Shown: positions 1-8,343, counted from the stretch's first letter. The stretch is DNA of 40,543 nucleotides from Oscillospiraceae bacterium (GCA_015068085.1 SVLF01000024.1:1-40543), one strand, 5' to 3'. Program-made: numbers and translations. The notes: a model not told the origin generated them from the sequence alone.

Positions 1-110
1 TTGCGGTTGGCAGACCTTTCGGTGAGCCTATAGGCTCAGCCGGCATTATGCCCTAAGGGGGCAGTGCAAACTACCGGCACGGCCGGTAGTCATGATTGTA
101 CGTTACTTAA
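1..110. other. Hairpin-rich edge segment, possible structured RNA (unidentified)
   Basis: Several dyads lie side by side: a perfect 16-bp palindrome at 23-38 (arm TGAGCCTA), GGCAT/ATGCC at 42-52, GCCC/GGGC at 50-62 and an 8-bp stem with a 3-base loop at 71-89 (arm CTACCGGC). The segment is GC-rich compared with the AT-rich intergenic DNA beyond 315 and lies just after the stop of the minus-strand DUF378 gene. I compared it from memory with TPP, cobalamin, SAM, c-di-GMP, c-di-AMP, FMN, lysine and guanidine riboswitches and with RNase P, tmRNA and SRP RNA, and none fits. It has no U-tract, so it is not a simple terminator. It is cut by the window edge and may be the end of a longer RNA or an intergenic repeat. 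Confidence 0.3.
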
Positions 111-111
111 T

Positions 112-315
112 TTAGGTTGTAGATACGGCTGTATCGCGGAAGAAAAGAGATATACACCAGATTCCCGCAAGAGCAACGAGCGTGTATATTATTCTGCTTA
201 AAAGTGCGCCCTGACCGCCGAAAAGCGTTGCGACAAGGTCAAATTGGAAAAGACCGATGGAACCCCAGTTGGCAGCTCCGATAATAACGAGGGCGAGTGC
301 GATTTTGTCAAGCAT
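112..315 (-). CDS. DUF378 family small membrane protein
   Basis: This 67-aa protein has two hydrophobic helices separated by a short loop (about residues 4-22 and 38-57). It carries the family's AANWGSIGLFQFDLV segment and a glycine-rich turn, which I recognise as DUF378 (YuzA-like). The function of the family is unknown. The start at 315 is preferred over an upstream in-frame start because AAGGAG lies 7 bases before it. The gene is divergent from the AlaX-type gene. Length and sequence are typical, so the family call is fairly safe. Any physiological role would be a guess. Confidence 0.85.
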   Translation of the reverse strand: MLDKIALALVIIGAANWGSIGLFQFDLVATLFGGQGALLSRIIYTLVALAGIWCISLFFRDTAVSTT

Positions 316-428
316 TCTATCAACTCCTTGCTTTTTATAATTTAACGTACAATAAAAGTATTCCGTTAAATTCAAAATCTACTCGCAAGTTGTAAGTGTA
401 AATAGTGGCAATGATTTTTACATCAATA

Positions 429-457
429 TTTACATACAATATGTTTTGTGATAAAAT
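429..457 (+). promoter_or_regulatory. Sigma-A-like promoter of the AlaX gene
   Basis: TTTACA (429-434) and TAAAAT (452-457) are separated by exactly 17 bases. The expected transcription start near 464 would give a leader of about 30 bases before the ATG at 494. Seen by eye only. Confidence 0.65.
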
Positions 458-493
458 TAGTAAAGATAAATTTTATCGGAAGTGAGAGCTATT

Positions 494-1648
494 ATGACAG
501 AACGTTTATATGAAAAAGATGCATATTGCCGTGAGTTTACGGCAAATGTTCTATCCTGTGATTTTGAAAACGGATTTTATAATATTGTGCTTGACAAAAC
601 CGCATTTTTCCCCGAGGGCGGCGGGCAAGCACCGGATAAAGGAATCTTAAACGGTATTGAGGTTTTGGATGTCCAAATTTATGACGGAGTTATTATTCAC
701 AAAACGAACGAAAAAATAAATGCCGGAGATAAAGTTTGCGGAAAGCTTGATTGGGAAACGAGATTTCGCCGTATGCAGAACCACTCCGGCGAGCATATCC
801 TTTCCGGAAGCGTTCATTCTCTGTTTGGCTACAACAACGTCGGCTTTCATATGAGCAAAAACGGAATGACGGTCGATTTTGACGGCGTACTTAAAGCCGA
901 GGATATCGCAAGGGTTGAAGAAATAACAAATTCGGTAATATACTTCAACTTACCCATTGATATATCGTATCCCGCGCGCGAAGAAGCCGCGCCTCTTCAA
1001 TACCGAAGTAAGCTTGATATTACCGAGAATTTAAGGCTTGTGACAATTGGCGATGTGGACTGCTGTGCCTGCTGTGCACCGCACGTCGCAAGAACGGGCG
1101 AGGTTGGGGCTGTTAAGATTATTGACTTTACGCCAAACAAAGGCGGAACGCGCCTGACGGTGAAGGCGGGCGCTGACGCATTTTCTGATTATTCTATGCT
1201 CAACAGGCAGACCAAAAGCCTTATGAAAACTCTTTCTGTTTCACGGGAGCTTGTTTCCGATGCGGCAGAAAAACAGCTTGAGCTTATAAATTCACTGCGG
1301 TATGAAAACGGAGAGCTTAGAAAGCGTCTTGCGTGGAGCGAGCTTTCTCCGATACGGTATGATGCTTGTACCACGGCATTTGCAAAAAATCTTACATATG
1401 ATGAGCTTCGTTACTGTGCAAACAAGCTTTTTGAGGGAGCGGTGCGCGTATGCTTATTATTTTCGACGGACGACGGTGAAAATTATATATATATCATAAG
1501 CAGTAAGGATGCCGATATACGTCCGGCTGTAAAAGCGCTGAACGATGCATTTGACGGAAAGGGCGGAGGCAAGCCTAATTACGCGCAGGGCAAAATTACG
1601 GGTAGCGAAGAAAAAATCAAAGAGTTTGTGCAAGGATTTTCCTTTTGA
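494..1648 (+). CDS. Alanyl-tRNA editing protein, AlaX family with DHHA1 domain
   Basis: This is a free-standing relative of the alanyl-tRNA synthetase editing domain, expected to hydrolyse Ser-tRNA(Ala) or Gly-tRNA(Ala) in the cytoplasm. The N-terminal beta-barrel holds AFFPEGGGQ. The zinc-site motifs are HSGEH (about residue 96) and, further on, CACCAPH, which supplies the CxxxH pair. The last 140 residues, including a helical stretch and GGGKPNYAQG, match the DHHA1 domain, so the 384-aa length fits the long AlaX form. The ATG at 494 is chosen over a GTG at 482 because GGAAGTGAG sits at a proper distance before it. It is monocistronic, with its own promoter and a downstream terminator. Confidence 0.9.
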   Translation: MTERLYEKDAYCREFTANVLSCDFENGFYNIVLDKTAFFPEGGGQAPDKGILNGIEVLDVQIYDGVIIHKTNEKINAGDKVCGKLDWETRFRRMQNHSGEHILSGSVHSLFGYNNVGFHMSKNGMTVDFDGVLKAEDIARVEEITNSVIYFNLPIDISYPAREEAAPLQYRSKLDITENLRLVTIGDVDCCACCAPHVARTGEVGAVKIIDFTPNKGGTRLTVKAGADAFSDYSMLNRQTKSLMKTLSVSRELVSDAAEKQLELINSLRYENGELRKRLAWSELSPIRYDACTTAFAKNLTYDELRYCANKLFEGAVRVCLLFSTDDGENYIYIISSKDADIRPAVKALNDAFDGKGGGKPNYAQGKITGSEEKIKEFVQGFSF

Positions 1649-1660
1649 ATAATAAAACAA

Positions 1661-1680
1661 CGGGGTGCCGCAGCACCCCG
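1661..1680. terminator. Bidirectional terminator between AlaX gene and MATE gene
   Basis: CGGGGTGC and GCACCCCG form an 8-bp GC-rich stem with a 4-base loop (CGCA). T-rich flanks on both sides (CATTTTATATT on plus, TTGTTTTATTATT on minus) suggest it serves both convergent genes. Confidence 0.8.
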
Positions 1681-1685
1681 TCATT

Positions 1686-3041
1686 TTATATTACTTTGTT
1701 GTTTTGCCATTTACCTTTCTTAAATCTTATTGCGAAGATTGTTGTTCTTATGACCCAGTCGGAAACCATGGCGACCCATGCGCCGATAACACCGAGGTCA
1801 AAGGCATATGTGAAAATGTAAGCTGCGCCGATTCTGAAAATGAACATTGACGCCGAGGCAACCATCATAACAAACTTTGTATCTCCCGTACCGCGAAGCG
1901 CGCCGGCAACGGCAAAGCTTGTCGGATAGAATAGGACAGAGCCGATGGTGTATATCATAAGGATAGCGTAGGTGAAGGTTTGCGCTTCGGCAGAAACGTC
2001 GAAAAGCGAAATGAGGGGTTTCATAAAGGCGATGAAAAGGACTGCACAGATGAAGGTGAATATGTAGTCTATCTTAAGAATGTGCTTTGTGTATTTTTTT
2101 GCTTCATCCGGGCTGTTCGCACCCATGCACTGACCTATGAGCATCATCATAACCGCAACGAAGGCAGATCCGATTGCATGAACAAGCGGGGTGAGCGAGC
2201 GGGCAATCTGGTCAGCGGCGATGGCGGCAGTGCCGAGACCGGAGATGAGCCCTGCGATGGCAAGTGCGCCGAGCTGAAACATTGCCTGCTCAATTCCGTT
2301 GGGGAAGGATACCTTGAGTATGCGGAAAACATTCTCGCGCTTAAAATCGGGCTTTAAAAGTCCACCCAGCGGAATTTTGTTGTGCGGGCTGTGGAGCATA
2401 ACGAGAAGTATTCCGCCCACAAGTGCCATTGCGATAAGTGTTGAAAGCGCAGTGCCGCGCACGCCGAGGTCAAGCTTTAAGATAAACAGGTATTTAAGAA
2501 TAAGGCTGACTATCATCATAACGATAGAGGCGACAGACGGGATTTTGCTTTCTCCCATCGCGCGGAAGGATGCGCTGCATGCATAGTAAAGCGCAACAAA
2601 AGGATACGAAAATGCAGTTATGGAAAAGCATTGGTTACTTATCTCTAAAACATCCGCTTCTGCTCCGCCAAAGAGAAATTTCAGTACCAACGGACGGAAG
2701 ATAACCATTAAAGACATTATTGCAAGAGCAACAAGGATTACTATTCTGATATTATTTTTCAGGGACAGAGATGCTTTTTCATCGTCACGCGCTCCTATGT
2801 ACTGTGACATGATAACACTTCCGCCTTGTGCAAGGGCGAGAAGAAATTGCTTTACAAAGTTGTCTATGCGGTTGACGAGCGCAACGCCTGCGACAGAGCT
2901 CTCTCCGAGAAAAGAGACCATAAACGTATCTGCAATGCCGAGACCTGCAAGCATCAGCTGTTCAAAAAATATCGGAATTAAAAAGGCAAGAATCTGTTTG
3001 TTGGAAAAACGTGCGTTGTTGTCAAGCCGCAGAGAAAGCAT
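1686..3041 (-). CDS. MATE family efflux transporter
   Basis: This 451-aa polytopic membrane protein has about twelve hydrophobic helices in two similar halves. The N-terminal half has PIFFEQLMLAGLGIADTFMV and a GGSVIMSQYIGAR segment. The second half repeats the pattern with PNGIEQAMFQLG, AIAADQIARS and GALRGTGDTKFVM. These are hallmarks of Na+- or H+-coupled multidrug and toxin extrusion proteins of the Bacillota (DinF/NorM-like). The substrate cannot be predicted. GTGAGG precedes the start. The gene has its own strong promoter carrying a palindrome, and an AraC-type regulator gene lies just upstream on the same strand, which may control it. Confidence 0.92.
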   Translation of the reverse strand: MLSLRLDNNARFSNKQILAFLIPIFFEQLMLAGLGIADTFMVSFLGESSVAGVALVNRIDNFVKQFLLALAQGGSVIMSQYIGARDDEKASLSLKNNIRIVILVALAIMSLMVIFRPLVLKFLFGGAEADVLEISNQCFSITAFSYPFVALYYACSASFRAMGESKIPSVASIVMMIVSLILKYLFILKLDLGVRGTALSTLIAMALVGGILLVMLHSPHNKIPLGGLLKPDFKRENVFRILKVSFPNGIEQAMFQLGALAIAGLISGLGTAAIAADQIARSLTPLVHAIGSAFVAVMMMLIGQCMGANSPDEAKKYTKHILKIDYIFTFICAVLFIAFMKPLISLFDVSAEAQTFTYAILMIYTIGSVLFYPTSFAVAGALRGTGDTKFVMMVASASMFIFRIGAAYIFTYAFDLGVIGAWVAMVSDWVIRTTIFAIRFKKGKWQNNKVI

Positions 3042-3060
3042 TGGAAAAACCTCACTTTGT

Positions 3061-3104
3061 ATAATATCAAAAAATATTATACAGTCTCATAAAAGGATAT
3101 TCAA
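3061..3104 (-). promoter_or_regulatory. Promoter of MATE gene with overlapping palindrome
   Basis: Read on the minus strand, TTGAAT (3099-3104) and TATAAT (3076-3081) are 17 bases apart, close to consensus. A perfect inverted repeat, ATAATAT with six bases between the arms and ATATTAT (3061-3080), overlaps the -10 element and the start site. That would be a natural place for a repressor, though AT-rich dyads arise easily by chance. Confidence 0.65.
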
Positions 3105-3142
3105 TTGCTTTTTCTGCGGAAAGTATGTACAATTATGTAATT

Positions 3143-4036
3143 TTATAACAGATAATCAAAAGCTTCATTGTTCGTGGATTTTTCTTTTGAGAAAAGCTGC
3201 TTTTTAAATTCGGTGGGTGTTGTTTTCATATATTTTTTATATAGTCTGAAAAAGTTTGAATAGTTTCGGAAACCGGATTTGAATGCAGCCTCTTCGATAG
3301 AAAGACCGGTGGATATTATCTGATTGAAATGCTGAATTCTTCGCGTAATAACATATGTAAGGACAGACATCCCCACATACTCCTTAAACAGATGGGAGAG
3401 ATGAGATTTATCTATAGAAAAGTGTGTGGAAAGGTCGGTTATTGTTATATCTTCCGTATAGTGCAGATTCAGATAATCAAGAACATCTATAATGAGGGGA
3501 TTAGAAACTGTCTGGGGAAGCGCGGGGGAAGTTTTTACGGCTTTGTTCAGAGAAACAAGAAATCGGCAAAGCTCACAAAAGGCAAGAAGCGGTGCTTCGG
3601 GCTCATTGCTTTGAAGAAAGCCGAGAATGTCCAATAAATTTTTATCGAGACCGTATTCATTCGCGGTTTCTGTGCTGATTTTGTTTTTAAAGCCTTTTGG
3701 ACGGTTTAAGAAAGGTGCGAGCAGAGTCGCCGCGGAATCGGGATATTTAGAGAAAAGAGCATCGCCGAGAGAGATGGAGAGGCGTTCATGAAAGGTTTGA
3801 TCATCAACATAGAGCCTGAACAGCTCCGTATTATTGAGCAGAATAATATCCCCCTCGCGGACAACGTAATTCCGTCCTTCAATTTTAATGGTTCCGCTGC
3901 CTCGCTTGAAATAGATAAGCAGATATCTGCGGGTGTAATGTAAATACGAGGAAACAGAATCGGAGGCATGAAGACCTTTTATGTGAAGGAGCGTGAAGTT
4001 TGGGTCGTTTATATACCTCTCTCTTGTATATTCCAT
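3143..4036 (-). CDS. AraC family transcriptional regulator
   Basis: This 297-aa regulator has an N-terminal cupin-like sensor domain (about residues 20-110, with GSGTIKIEGRNYVVREGD and DIILLNNTELFRLY) and a C-terminal double helix-turn-helix. The first helix pair holds TDLSTHFSIDKSHLSHLFKE. The second holds IEEAAFKSGFRNYSNFFRLY, ending in the usual TPTEFKKQ. The ATG at 4036 is chosen because GAGAGGTG precedes it by 9 bases; the in-frame GTG at 4048 lies inside that ribosome binding site. Cupin-type AraC proteins usually sense sugars. It lies between the MATE gene and the GH95-like operon and could control either. Confidence 0.92.
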   Translation of the reverse strand: MEYTRERYINDPNFTLLHIKGLHASDSVSSYLHYTRRYLLIYFKRGSGTIKIEGRNYVVREGDIILLNNTELFRLYVDDQTFHERLSISLGDALFSKYPDSAATLLAPFLNRPKGFKNKISTETANEYGLDKNLLDILGFLQSNEPEAPLLAFCELCRFLVSLNKAVKTSPALPQTVSNPLIIDVLDYLNLHYTEDITITDLSTHFSIDKSHLSHLFKEYVGMSVLTYVITRRIQHFNQIISTGLSIEEAAFKSGFRNYSNFFRLYKKYMKTTPTEFKKQLFSKEKSTNNEAFDYLL

Positions 4037-4068
4037 AGATATATTCACCTCTCGTGTGATTTAATATT

Positions 4069-4097
4069 ATTGTACATCAAAAAAGACAAAAAAGCAA
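4069..4097 (-). promoter_or_regulatory. Probable promoter of the AraC gene at 3143-4036
   Basis: On the minus strand TTGCTT (4092-4097) and TACAAT (4069-4074) are 17 bases apart. The -35 element touches the foot of the terminator of the upstream operon. The match is moderate. Confidence 0.45.
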
Positions 4098-4136
4098 ATG
4101 CATATCCAATTCTGAGGTGAGTTTTGGATATGCATT
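4097..4136 (-). terminator. Terminator of the GH95-like operon
   Basis: A perfect 13-bp inverted repeat (AATGCATATCCAA / TTGGATATGCATT, loop 14 bases) is followed on the minus strand by GCTTTTTTGTCTTTTTT. It lies just after the stop codon of the gene ending at 4144. Confidence 0.85.
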
Positions 4137-4143
4137 ATTTGTT

Positions 4144-5073
4144 TTATTTTACAAGCTCATCTGCGAAGATAAACTCAAAACCGTTGTTTGTGAGAATTTC
4201 GCCCATTTTCATGATTTTTGCACTGTAATCCGGTTGGTAGGCGAGATAATCTTCATAAAAATACTGCTCATGGGTTCCGGTTCCGACAAATTCATTTTCA
4301 AGATATGGTGCAAAATCACTTTCAAGCTCATCGTACGGAGTAAGGTTTAAGATGACGGAATTACAAAGCCTTTTGAAATGCATCCCGATTTTATCATCCT
4401 TTACAGTGTCGAGTGTGTGTGATATTCTTTCATTCTGCTCTTCTGTAATATGGTTGTATGCGCATATAGAACGTGAAATTGCAGTATCTCGCGTTTTGCG
4501 TGTGAAAGTTTGGGTTTCCGGCTGACGGTTGTTAAGAAGGCGGAGTGCGTGTCCATAAGGAAGTGAGTCGGGATCCCCATTATATTCCTCGCGGTTACCG
4601 AAGGAACAGTTGCAAAGCCTTACCCCACAGTCGTAAAGCGCGCGTACGGCATCATAGCTCATAGGAAGCCAGTGGGGAGTTATTGCCGTGGTGAAGGATT
4701 TTTCACCGGCAAAGCGAAGAATTTCATTCTTTGTATATTCGTAAATTGCCTTTACATCTTCGTATTTCGCATTGACGTGAGGATAATCCGGAAACTCTTG
4801 TTTTGCATGAAAGGCAAGCTTTAACCAGTCGGAGGCATCTTCCCATTCGCTTTTATACGCATCTGTCATCCCGTCAAGCGAAAATTCATCGTTTCCGTAG
4901 AAATAGTCTGTGCGGCAAAAAACGTTGAGCTGAGTTTTTACTCCGTATTTGTCGTGTGAATCCTTCAACGCTTTTATAAACGGATTGTCAAAAAGAGATG
5001 TCGGCCGTTTGCGCGTCAAGTCACGGAAAACCCAGATTACGTCGTCAATATAGAAGTATGCTTTTTTGTTCAT
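4144..5073 (-). CDS. Deacetylase-fold (NodB-like barrel) hypothetical protein
   Basis: This 309-aa protein has no signal peptide. The early YFYIDDVIWVFRDL, the mid LAFHAKQEFPDY and the later TAITPHWLPMSYDAVRALY place an Asp-Asp pair and several histidines in an order resembling the glycoside hydrolase/deacetylase beta/alpha-barrel superfamily (polysaccharide deacetylases). I do not recognise a named subfamily, and the canonical HxxxH spacing is not obvious. The start at 5073 has AAGGAG about 11 bases upstream. It is the second gene of an operon with the GH95-like glycosidase, 52 bases downstream of it and before a strong terminator. That suggests a role in intracellular trimming of oligosaccharides. 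It might instead be a non-catalytic or differently acting barrel. Confidence 0.6.
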   Translation of the reverse strand: MNKKAYFYIDDVIWVFRDLTRKRPTSLFDNPFIKALKDSHDKYGVKTQLNVFCRTDYFYGNDEFSLDGMTDAYKSEWEDASDWLKLAFHAKQEFPDYPHVNAKYEDVKAIYEYTKNEILRFAGEKSFTTAITPHWLPMSYDAVRALYDCGVRLCNCSFGNREEYNGDPDSLPYGHALRLLNNRQPETQTFTRKTRDTAISRSICAYNHITEEQNERISHTLDTVKDDKIGMHFKRLCNSVILNLTPYDELESDFAPYLENEFVGTGTHEQYFYEDYLAYQPDYSAKIMKMGEILTNNGFEFIFADELVK

Positions 5074-5125
5074 AGCGTAAAATCTCCTTGTGCTAAATTT
5101 TTGTGTTTATTTTTTGTGCGGTGGT

Positions 5126-8100
5126 TTAGTAAGCTCTTACAATATTCAGCATAATGCTGTTGAGCTTCCAACGAAAACCCTGCCGCGTTGAAATTTTTAT
5201 CCGTATAGGTTCGTCGTATTCCTGTATAATGGGGATAATTTCACATTGATATATACCCTTGGGGACAACGTCCCCTCCGATTTTACGGCTGTTTTCACAG
5301 GTGGCAATCGTCACACTGTCCTCGTTGCTGTCTCCGGAGATAATAAGAAGCTCATACTGACCGCGAGGTGCATCTATTATAAAATCAGTGTCAAGTTCAC
5401 CTTCGGCAAAGTCTGTTCTTAGTGCATCCGGAGCGGAAGAGGATGAAATCCTTACGCCGTCGGCTGAAGAAAAACCGAAACCGCGCGCACTTGTAAATTC
5501 TTCGGCACCGATGCGGAAAAAGTCAAGCGTGTTCATATGATGTCCCTGATTAACATAGCACTGTATGGGAAAGAAATCAGAATATTTCTTTTCGGATTCA
5601 TTTGTGAAGTCAAATTTATAAACCGTGCGGTTTGACATTCTGACGTTGCCGAGACAGAAGTCACGTGTGAATTTATCAAGCTTTCTTTGATAAGTCGTTT
5701 CGGCGTTTTCTCCGATTGAGATTGTTCTTCGTGTGTGTGTATTGTGAGTTGTGATTCCGTTGTCCTGGAAATTGTCAAAAAGGCTCGCGTTGGTGTCCGG
5801 TTGTTTTGATATCATATAGCTTTTGCCGGCTTCCGTTTCAAAACTTACGATGTTGTCTCTTTCGACGAAAGAGATGTTTTCGTATCCTGAGAAAATATAA
5901 ATCTCATTTGTGAGATACGGACAGGCAACCTTGATTTTTCCACCTTTTTTACTGTGAACTAAAATAAATTCGAGATTTCCGTTGGTGAGCGCTGCGCTTA
6001 TCTCAAACGCACCTTTGGCGAGAAGCTTATCAAAGCGGACATCGCGCCATGCATCATAATCCGTAAAGCGCTCTGTGTATTCAGAAACAGAATCACCGTT
6101 TCTGATGGCTCTTCCGAAGTCACGTTTTCCGTCCGGAAGAGCGGGGAAAACACGAACTATGCCGTTGTGCGATTGTAAAAGCATTTCGTTTACTGCCGCA
6201 AGCATCTCTCCGGTAAATTCCATCATGCAGGGGTAGTATAGCGGTTGGCGTCCGATGAGGCAGAAGTTCGTGAATCGTTCAGTATCTTCTGCGCTGAGTC
6301 CGTTTGTGCGAAGCATATGGTCAATTCCGCGCTCGTAAAGTATACGGAGCGCCATTTGTCCTTTTCCCATTCTGGCGGCAGCGGCGGCAATCCAGCTTCC
6401 GCCGAAAATGCCTATTTCACAGTTCTCCTCAAGATAATCAAGCGTATTGAGAATCAACTCTTGTGTATTGTCGTCGCTTGACATATCAAATTCTCCAACG
6501 GGGAAAACCGGCATTAGAAGGCTAGGATGACGCAACCACAGATTGTCAGGGGCATCAAAAGAATCCTTAAAACGCATACCGTATTTTCCCGAAGAAGTTA
6601 TCGGATATTCCGGAAACTTTGGGAGAACTTTTTTTATTTTTTCAAGAATAGCTGTTGTATCCCCGAGAACTTTTGCGGCTTCCAGTGTAAATTTAAAGAG
6701 ATACTTTGTGCAGGCAACGGTTATCACCGTATTGTGTGCAAGCGGTCCTTGCTCGGGAGAAATATCGGGATATACGTTGTATGTGTCGGTGGATTCATCG
6801 TATTCAAAAATACCGAGCGCGAATTCGCAAAGCTTTAAAAACAGGGGATATGCATCGCTTTTCAGATATTCTTTGTCAAGGCTGTACTCGTACAGAAACC
6901 AGAGATACTGCGCACACCACATCCAGCAACTGTAGTAGAAATCATAAGGATAGTCAGATGCAACTCCCGGAAGTCCGTGTACTGCATTTGCGGAATATTC
7001 TGCAAGCTTCTGATACGAGAGAAGTCCGTCTGAGAAAACCTTTGCAAGCTCTAATCGGTTGCTTGAAAACACACCTGCAAATGCCGCCTGGATGTTTACG
7101 TCCCAATACCACATACTGCCCCAGATATTAGGATGTCTTATTGCCCACAGACCGTTAAGACCGCAGGCATGATGCTTCATAATACCGTCGCGTCCGCTGC
7201 AGCAGTCAAGCGCGTATTGATTTATAATATATACTTTTTCAAGAAACTTGTCCGGTATCGATATAGACGAACGTGCGAAAAATTCTTTCCAATACTTTTC
7301 GTGCTCGGTCATAAGAGTTTTCTTATGGTTGGTAAACTCGTTTATTTTCAAAAGAGCAGAGGCTTTCGTGTTTTCATACTTCCATTCCGTGCAAATTCCG
7401 GTCAGGACAGAAAAATCAGTTTGTGCCTCTTTGATTTTGAGAACGGCACTGTTTCCGGAAATTTCGGAGATTTCAAACGTTGCACCGGAAAGCTTTAAAC
7501 CTCCCGAGAAAGTAAAGCTGCGCTTGTCGGATAGCGCATATGTTACGGTGTAAACAACTGTATGCTCATCCTGTTGCTCATATGTCACGCTGTTTGCACC
7601 GAATGTGCTTCCGTTGCTTTTTGTTTCTCTGTACGTGGGAAAGGAAACTGTGATTTCATCCAGCAAACCGGATTCACTTTGTGAAACTTCATTTATTATG
7701 CAATCCTCGCGCGAAACGATTGTTTTAATTTTAACCGAATCTTCATTGCTCGTAATATCAAGCTTTGTCGCGGCGTCTTCAACGCAGAGGGAAAGCTTGT
7801 GTGCTGAAGCTTTCAGTTTTTCTGAAAAAGAAAAAATAAGCTCACCGGTTTGCGGATATGTGTTCGAAAGCTCGGCAATGCCGAATTCTTTTTCGCGGAA
7901 GGCAAGCTCACGGTCTGTTCTGTAAAGGCAATGAGGTTCACCATCGGGTGGGGTGTTAGCAACAGCACGGCTGTGATATTTTTTGTGAAGCGCACCCGGG
8001 GCTTCACATTCGGGAAGAGCGGCAAGAATATCATCAGGAAGAACTGAGTCCGAAATATTGTAATAAATTTCATAATGGTTCATCGGCATATACAACCGGT

Positions 8101-8200
8101 GTTTTTCGTAAAAAAGCATACAGCCGAAGACACCGTTACCTAAAGGCAAAGCGTTGTCCCAGTGGTTTTCCTGATTGTCAAAAGTTACAAAGTGCTTCAT
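5126..8200 (-). CDS. Divergent GH95-like glycoside hydrolase with C-terminal beta-sandwich
   Basis: This 1024-aa protein has no signal peptide, so it is probably cytoplasmic. The N-terminal HWDNALPLGNGVFGCMLF matches the start of GH95 (alpha-L-fucosidase/galactosidase) enzymes. The (alpha/alpha)6-barrel follows, with WYWDVNIQAAFAG, ISPEQGP (about residue 483; the Glu fits the family's general acid) and NEMLLQSHNGIVRVFPALP. The second Asn of the usual N-x-N motif is missing, and the family's DGNFG segment reads EFTGE, so substrate or mechanism may differ. Residues about 800-1024 form an extra domain resembling galactose-binding sandwiches (RGFGFSSADGV, then RGQYELLIISGDS). The ATG at 8200 follows AAAGGGGG. 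An extended -10 promoter precedes it, and the deacetylase-fold gene follows in the same operon. Confidence 0.75.
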   Translation of the reverse strand: MKHFVTFDNQENHWDNALPLGNGVFGCMLFYEKHRLYMPMNHYEIYYNISDSVLPDDILAALPECEAPGALHKKYHSRAVANTPPDGEPHCLYRTDRELAFREKEFGIAELSNTYPQTGELIFSFSEKLKASAHKLSLCVEDAATKLDITSNEDSVKIKTIVSREDCIINEVSQSESGLLDEITVSFPTYRETKSNGSTFGANSVTYEQQDEHTVVYTVTYALSDKRSFTFSGGLKLSGATFEISEISGNSAVLKIKEAQTDFSVLTGICTEWKYENTKASALLKINEFTNHKKTLMTEHEKYWKEFFARSSISIPDKFLEKVYIINQYALDCCSGRDGIMKHHACGLNGLWAIRHPNIWGSMWYWDVNIQAAFAGVFSSNRLELAKVFSDGLLSYQKLAEYSANAVHGLPGVASDYPYDFYYSCWMWCAQYLWFLYEYSLDKEYLKSDAYPLFLKLCEFALGIFEYDESTDTYNVYPDISPEQGPLAHNTVITVACTKYLFKFTLEAAKVLGDTTAILEKIKKVLPKFPEYPITSSGKYGMRFKDSFDAPDNLWLRHPSLLMPVFPVGEFDMSSDDNTQELILNTLDYLEENCEIGIFGGSWIAAAAARMGKGQMALRILYERGIDHMLRTNGLSAEDTERFTNFCLIGRQPLYYPCMMEFTGEMLAAVNEMLLQSHNGIVRVFPALPDGKRDFGRAIRNGDSVSEYTERFTDYDAWRDVRFDKLLAKGAFEISAALTNGNLEFILVHSKKGGKIKVACPYLTNEIYIFSGYENISFVERDNIVSFETEAGKSYMISKQPDTNASLFDNFQDNGITTHNTHTRRTISIGENAETTYQRKLDKFTRDFCLGNVRMSNRTVYKFDFTNESEKKYSDFFPIQCYVNQGHHMNTLDFFRIGAEEFTSARGFGFSSADGVRISSSSAPDALRTDFAEGELDTDFIIDAPRGQYELLIISGDSNEDSVTIATCENSRKIGGDVVPKGIYQCEIIPIIQEYDEPIRIKISTRQGFRWKLNSIMLNIVRAY

Positions 8201-8232
8201 TTTTATACCCCCTTTAACTAATGTTTTCTTTG

Positions 8233-8296
8233 ATTTTAGCATATTGCAAACACATAAAAAATGTACGAATTGATATTAAATGTGGATTTTTTGATA
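8233..8296 (-). promoter_or_regulatory. Promoter region of the GH95-like operon with possible AraC site
   Basis: On the minus strand an extended -10 box, TGCTAAAAT (8233-8241), has no good -35. Upstream, TATCAA occurs twice at 8270-8275 and 8291-8296, 21 bp apart (two helical turns), and ACATTT recurs at 8259-8264 and 8278-8283. A poor -35 with tandem repeats above it is what an AraC-activated promoter would look like. AT-rich sequence makes chance repeats likely. Confidence 0.35.
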
Positions 8297-8310
8297 AAAA
8301 ACAAAAAGTT

Positions 8311-8343
8311 CGGTACTGCAGGCGGGAAATGTTTGCAGTACCG
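8311..8343 (-). terminator. Terminator of the two-gene AraC unit
   Basis: CGGTACTGCA and TGCAGTACCG form a perfect 10-bp stem with a 13-base loop. It is followed on the minus strand by AACTTTTTGTTTTTTAT. It lies just past the stop at 8359. Confidence 0.85.

Noticed and set aside
1..110. Cobalamin or other known riboswitch
   Set aside because: CACTGCC and AGGTCTGCC on the minus strand are faintly reminiscent of the cobalamin element, but its GGGAA and core motifs are missing and the segment lies downstream of the neighbouring gene, not upstream.
429..457. ACAATATGTT in the AlaX promoter resembling part of the 35.7-kb operator
   Set aside because: Only the inner ten bases match; the YAACAT half-sites and CATTGTAA are absent, so it is probably chance.
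2620..3207. 195-codon plus-strand frame over the MATE gene
   Set aside because: Antisense shadow of a clear transporter, low-complexity Arg/Ser composition, no ribosome binding site.
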